From: Corynebacterium aurimucosum ATCC 700975
Lineage (GTDB): Bacteria; Actinomycetota; Actinomycetes; Mycobacteriales; Mycobacteriaceae
Direction of reading: 5' to 3'
DNA length: 64,000 nucleotides
NCBI RefSeq assembly: GCF_007672725.1
Contig: NZ_VDTC01000003.1
Location: forward strand, 224,855 to 288,854
Every line of letters begins with the position of its first letter. Within the stretch, counting starts at the first letter, position 1. This document shows positions 62,311 to 64,000 of the stretch, one piece after another. The notes beneath the pieces are model-generated. The model made no database searches. It worked only from the letters and a program-made list of their open reading frames with translations, and was not told where the DNA came from. Both the position numbers and the translations under genes were made by a program.

Positions 62311-63942
62311 GTGATTGTGACCAATGATTTCGAGGTGCGCGTGGGCGCACGCACGCTTCTCGACGCCCCCGGCCAGCACCTCCGCGTACAGCCGGGTGAC
62401 CGCATCGGGCTGGTCGGCCGCAACGGCGCAGGAAAGACCACGACGATGCGCATCTTGGCGGGGGAGACCGAGCCTTATGGCGGTTCGGTAACGCGCTCTG
62501 GCCCCATTGGTTACCTGCCGCAGGATTCCCGCGAGGGCAACATCGAACAGACCGCGCGCGAACGCGTGCTCTCGGCCCGTGGTCTCGATGAGATCAAGCG
62601 GCGCATGGCCAAGCAGCAGGAACTCATGGAGACGGCAACGGACGACAAGTTCCGCGATAAGGCCATCCGCAAGTTCTCGCGCTTGGAAGAGGAGTACCAT
62701 TCCCTCGGCGGCTACGAGGCGGATTCCGAGTGCGCACAGATCTGTGACAACCTTGGCCTCCCGCAGCGCGTCTTGGATCAGCAGCTCAAGACGCTCTCCG
62801 GTGGCCAGCGCCGCCGCGTGGAGCTGGCGCAGATTCTTTTCGCGGCGTCGGCAGGCTCCGGCAAGTCCCAGACCACGCTGCTTCTCGACGAGCCCACGAA
62901 CCACCTCGACGCAGATTCCATCACCTGGTTGCGCGGCTTCCTGTCGAAGCATGAGGGCGGGCTCATCATGATCTCGCACGACGTGGACCTGCTCGAGGCC
63001 GTCTGCAACAAGGTCTGGTTCCTCGACGCCGTGCGCGCCGAGGCGGATGTCTACAACATGGGCTTTAAAAAGTATCTCGATGCCCGTGCGACCGATGAGG
63101 CCCGCCGCCGCCGTGAGCGCGCCAACGCAGAGAAGAAGGCGGCCGCCCTGCACAAGCAGGCCGCAAAGCTCGGCGCTAAGGCGACGAAGGCCGCAGCAGC
63201 TAAGCAGATGCTGCACCGCGCTGAGCGCATGATGAACGAGCTCGATGACGTGCGTGTGGCCGACAAGGTTGCCCACATCAAGTTCCCGGAGCCGGCTCCC
63301 TGCGGTAAGACCCCGATGAACGCGAAGGGCCTGACCAAGATGTATGGCTCGCTCGAGGTCTTCGCGGGCGTGGACTTGGCCATTGACAAGGGCTCGCGCG
63401 TCGTCGTGCTGGGCTATAACGGTGCCGGAAAGACGACCCTGCTCAAGCTTCTAGCGGGCGTGGAGCGCACCGACGGTGAGGGCGGTATCGTCTCCGGCCA
63501 TGGTTTGCGCATCGGCTACTTTGCCCAGGAACACGACAACATCGACCCAGACAAGACCGTGTGGGAAAACACCATCGAGGCTTGCCCCGATGCAGGCCAG
63601 CAGGATTTGCGCGGTCTACTCGGCGCCTTTATGTTCTCCGGGGACAAGCTGGAGCAGCCCGCCGGCACGCTCTCCGGTGGTGAAAAGACGCGTCTTTCCT
63701 TGGCCACGCTCGTGTCCTCGCGCGCAAATGTGCTGCTTCTCGACGAGCCCACGAACAACCTCGACCCCCAGTCCCGCGAGCAGGTTCTCGATGCGCTCGG
63801 TACTTATACCGGTGCCGTAGTTCTGGTAACCCACGACCCAGGCGCGGTAAAGGCCCTCAACCCAGAGCGTGTCATCATCATGCCCGACGGCGACGAGGAT
63901 CTGTGGAACGACGAATACATGGAGATCGTTGAGTTAGCCTAG
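62311..63942 (+). CDS. ABC-F family ATPase (translation factor type)
   Basis: A soluble, 543-residue protein with two ATPase domains and no membrane part, so it is an ABC-F ribosome-associated protein, not a transporter. Domain 1 has GRNGAGKTTTMR (about residue 35), LSGGQRRRVELA and LLLDEPTNHLDA. An interdomain linker of basic coiled helices follows (about residues 255-320, rich in Ala, Arg, Lys). Domain 2 has GYNGAGKTTLLK, LSGGEKTRLSLA and LLLDEPTNNLDP. Starts at GTG 62311 (VIVTNDFEV). It may rescue stalled ribosomes or give antibiotic tolerance; the subfamily was not determined. Confidence 0.92.
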   Translation: MIVTNDFEVRVGARTLLDAPGQHLRVQPGDRIGLVGRNGAGKTTTMRILAGETEPYGGSVTRSGPIGYLPQDSREGNIEQTARERVLSARGLDEIKRRMAKQQELMETATDDKFRDKAIRKFSRLEEEYHSLGGYEADSECAQICDNLGLPQRVLDQQLKTLSGGQRRRVELAQILFAASAGSGKSQTTLLLDEPTNHLDADSITWLRGFLSKHEGGLIMISHDVDLLEAVCNKVWFLDAVRAEADVYNMGFKKYLDARATDEARRRRERANAEKKAAALHKQAAKLGAKATKAAAAKQMLHRAERMMNELDDVRVADKVAHIKFPEPAPCGKTPMNAKGLTKMYGSLEVFAGVDLAIDKGSRVVVLGYNGAGKTTLLKLLAGVERTDGEGGIVSGHGLRIGYFAQEHDNIDPDKTVWENTIEACPDAGQQDLRGLLGAFMFSGDKLEQPAGTLSGGEKTRLSLATLVSSRANVLLLDEPTNNLDPQSREQVLDALGTYTGAVVLVTHDPGAVKALNPERVIIMPDGDEDLWNDEYMEIVELA

Positions 63943-64000
63943 GGGGGTGTTCCTATATAGGTTGTCAACCTAGCGGGTGGAGAAATTGGGGGCGGATTCT
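63943..64000 (+). promoter_or_regulatory. Right edge: operator-like palindromes
   Basis: CCTATATAGG (63952-63961) and TAGGTTG-T-CAACCTA (63958-63972) overlap by four bases. TATATA within the first may be a -10 element. They suggest a regulated promoter for a gene beyond the window. The gap between AGGTT and AACCT is 3 bp, which does not fit a DtxR site. Confidence 0.45.

Noticed and set aside
63958..63972. DtxR iron box at the right edge
   Set aside because: Half-sites are right (AGGTT/AACCT) but the spacing between them is 3 bp instead of 5, so the 19-bp DtxR consensus is not met.

Overview
The window is a gene-dense, moderately high-GC piece of actinobacterial chromosome, almost certainly Corynebacterium. 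Pointers are the pyrR-pyrB-pyrC-carA-carB-pyrF-mihF-gmk-rpoZ-coaBC-metK-priA order, the uvrC-rapZ-yvcK-whiA-gap-pgk-tpiA-secG block, the pgl-opcA-zwf-tal-tkt operon facing ctaB, an MptB-type lipoglycan mannosyltransferase, and a sufR-led SUF operon. A precise species cannot be named from sequence alone. No rRNA, tRNA, CRISPR array, IS element or prophage was seen. This is core genome, not an accessory island.

Layout. 1-2.3 kb: the end of recG, then rsmD and coaD. 2.2-3.9 kb: a TauE/SafE-type permease and a PPK2-family kinase. 3.9-7.4 kb (minus strand): four overlapping YbjN-like genes that look like a duplicated two-gene module, and a START/SRPBCC plus TIGR01777 epimerase fusion. 7.5-16 kb: the pyrimidine operon, preceded by a PyrR-binding-loop-like RNA element that touches the pyrR ribosome binding site. 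16-19 kb: mihF (with a long structured leader), gmk, rpoZ, coaBC. 19-25.6 kb: metK (with a McbR-box-like operator inside a good promoter), a helicase-degenerate priA, def, fmt, rsmB. 25.7-30.5 kb: rpe and the riboflavin genes ribD-ribC-ribBA-ribH, then a PH-domain membrane protein. 30.5-35.8 kb: uvrC, rapZ, yvcK, whiA. 36.2-40 kb: gap, pgk, tpiA, secG. 40-46.7 kb (minus): tkt, tal, zwf, opcA, pgl, i.e. the whole pentose phosphate supply of NADPH and pentoses. 47-50.1 kb: ctaB, a quinone reductase and ctaA (haem O/A synthesis for cytochrome aa3). 50.2-53.7 kb (minus): mptB and an ABC-2 transporter. 53.8-60.1 kb: sufR-sufB-sufD-sufC-sufS-sufU-sufT, the Fe-S cluster factory. 60.1-62.1 kb (minus): a single-chain fructose PTS permease. 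62.3-63.9 kb: an ABC-F ATPase, then the window edge with an operator-like palindrome.

Functionally the window links nucleotide synthesis (carAB, pyr genes, gmk, and rpe/tkt for ribose), cofactor supply (CoA, riboflavin, SAM, haem A, Fe-S) and central carbon flux (glycolysis, pentose phosphate pathway, fructose uptake). Nothing amounts to a clearly undescribed system. The items most worth follow-up are the B-A-B-A YbjN cluster, the long mihF leader, the RapZ P-loop that has lost its lysine, the operators inferred upstream of metK, sufR and the gene past the right edge, and the absence of ppc from its classical place after tpiA/secG.
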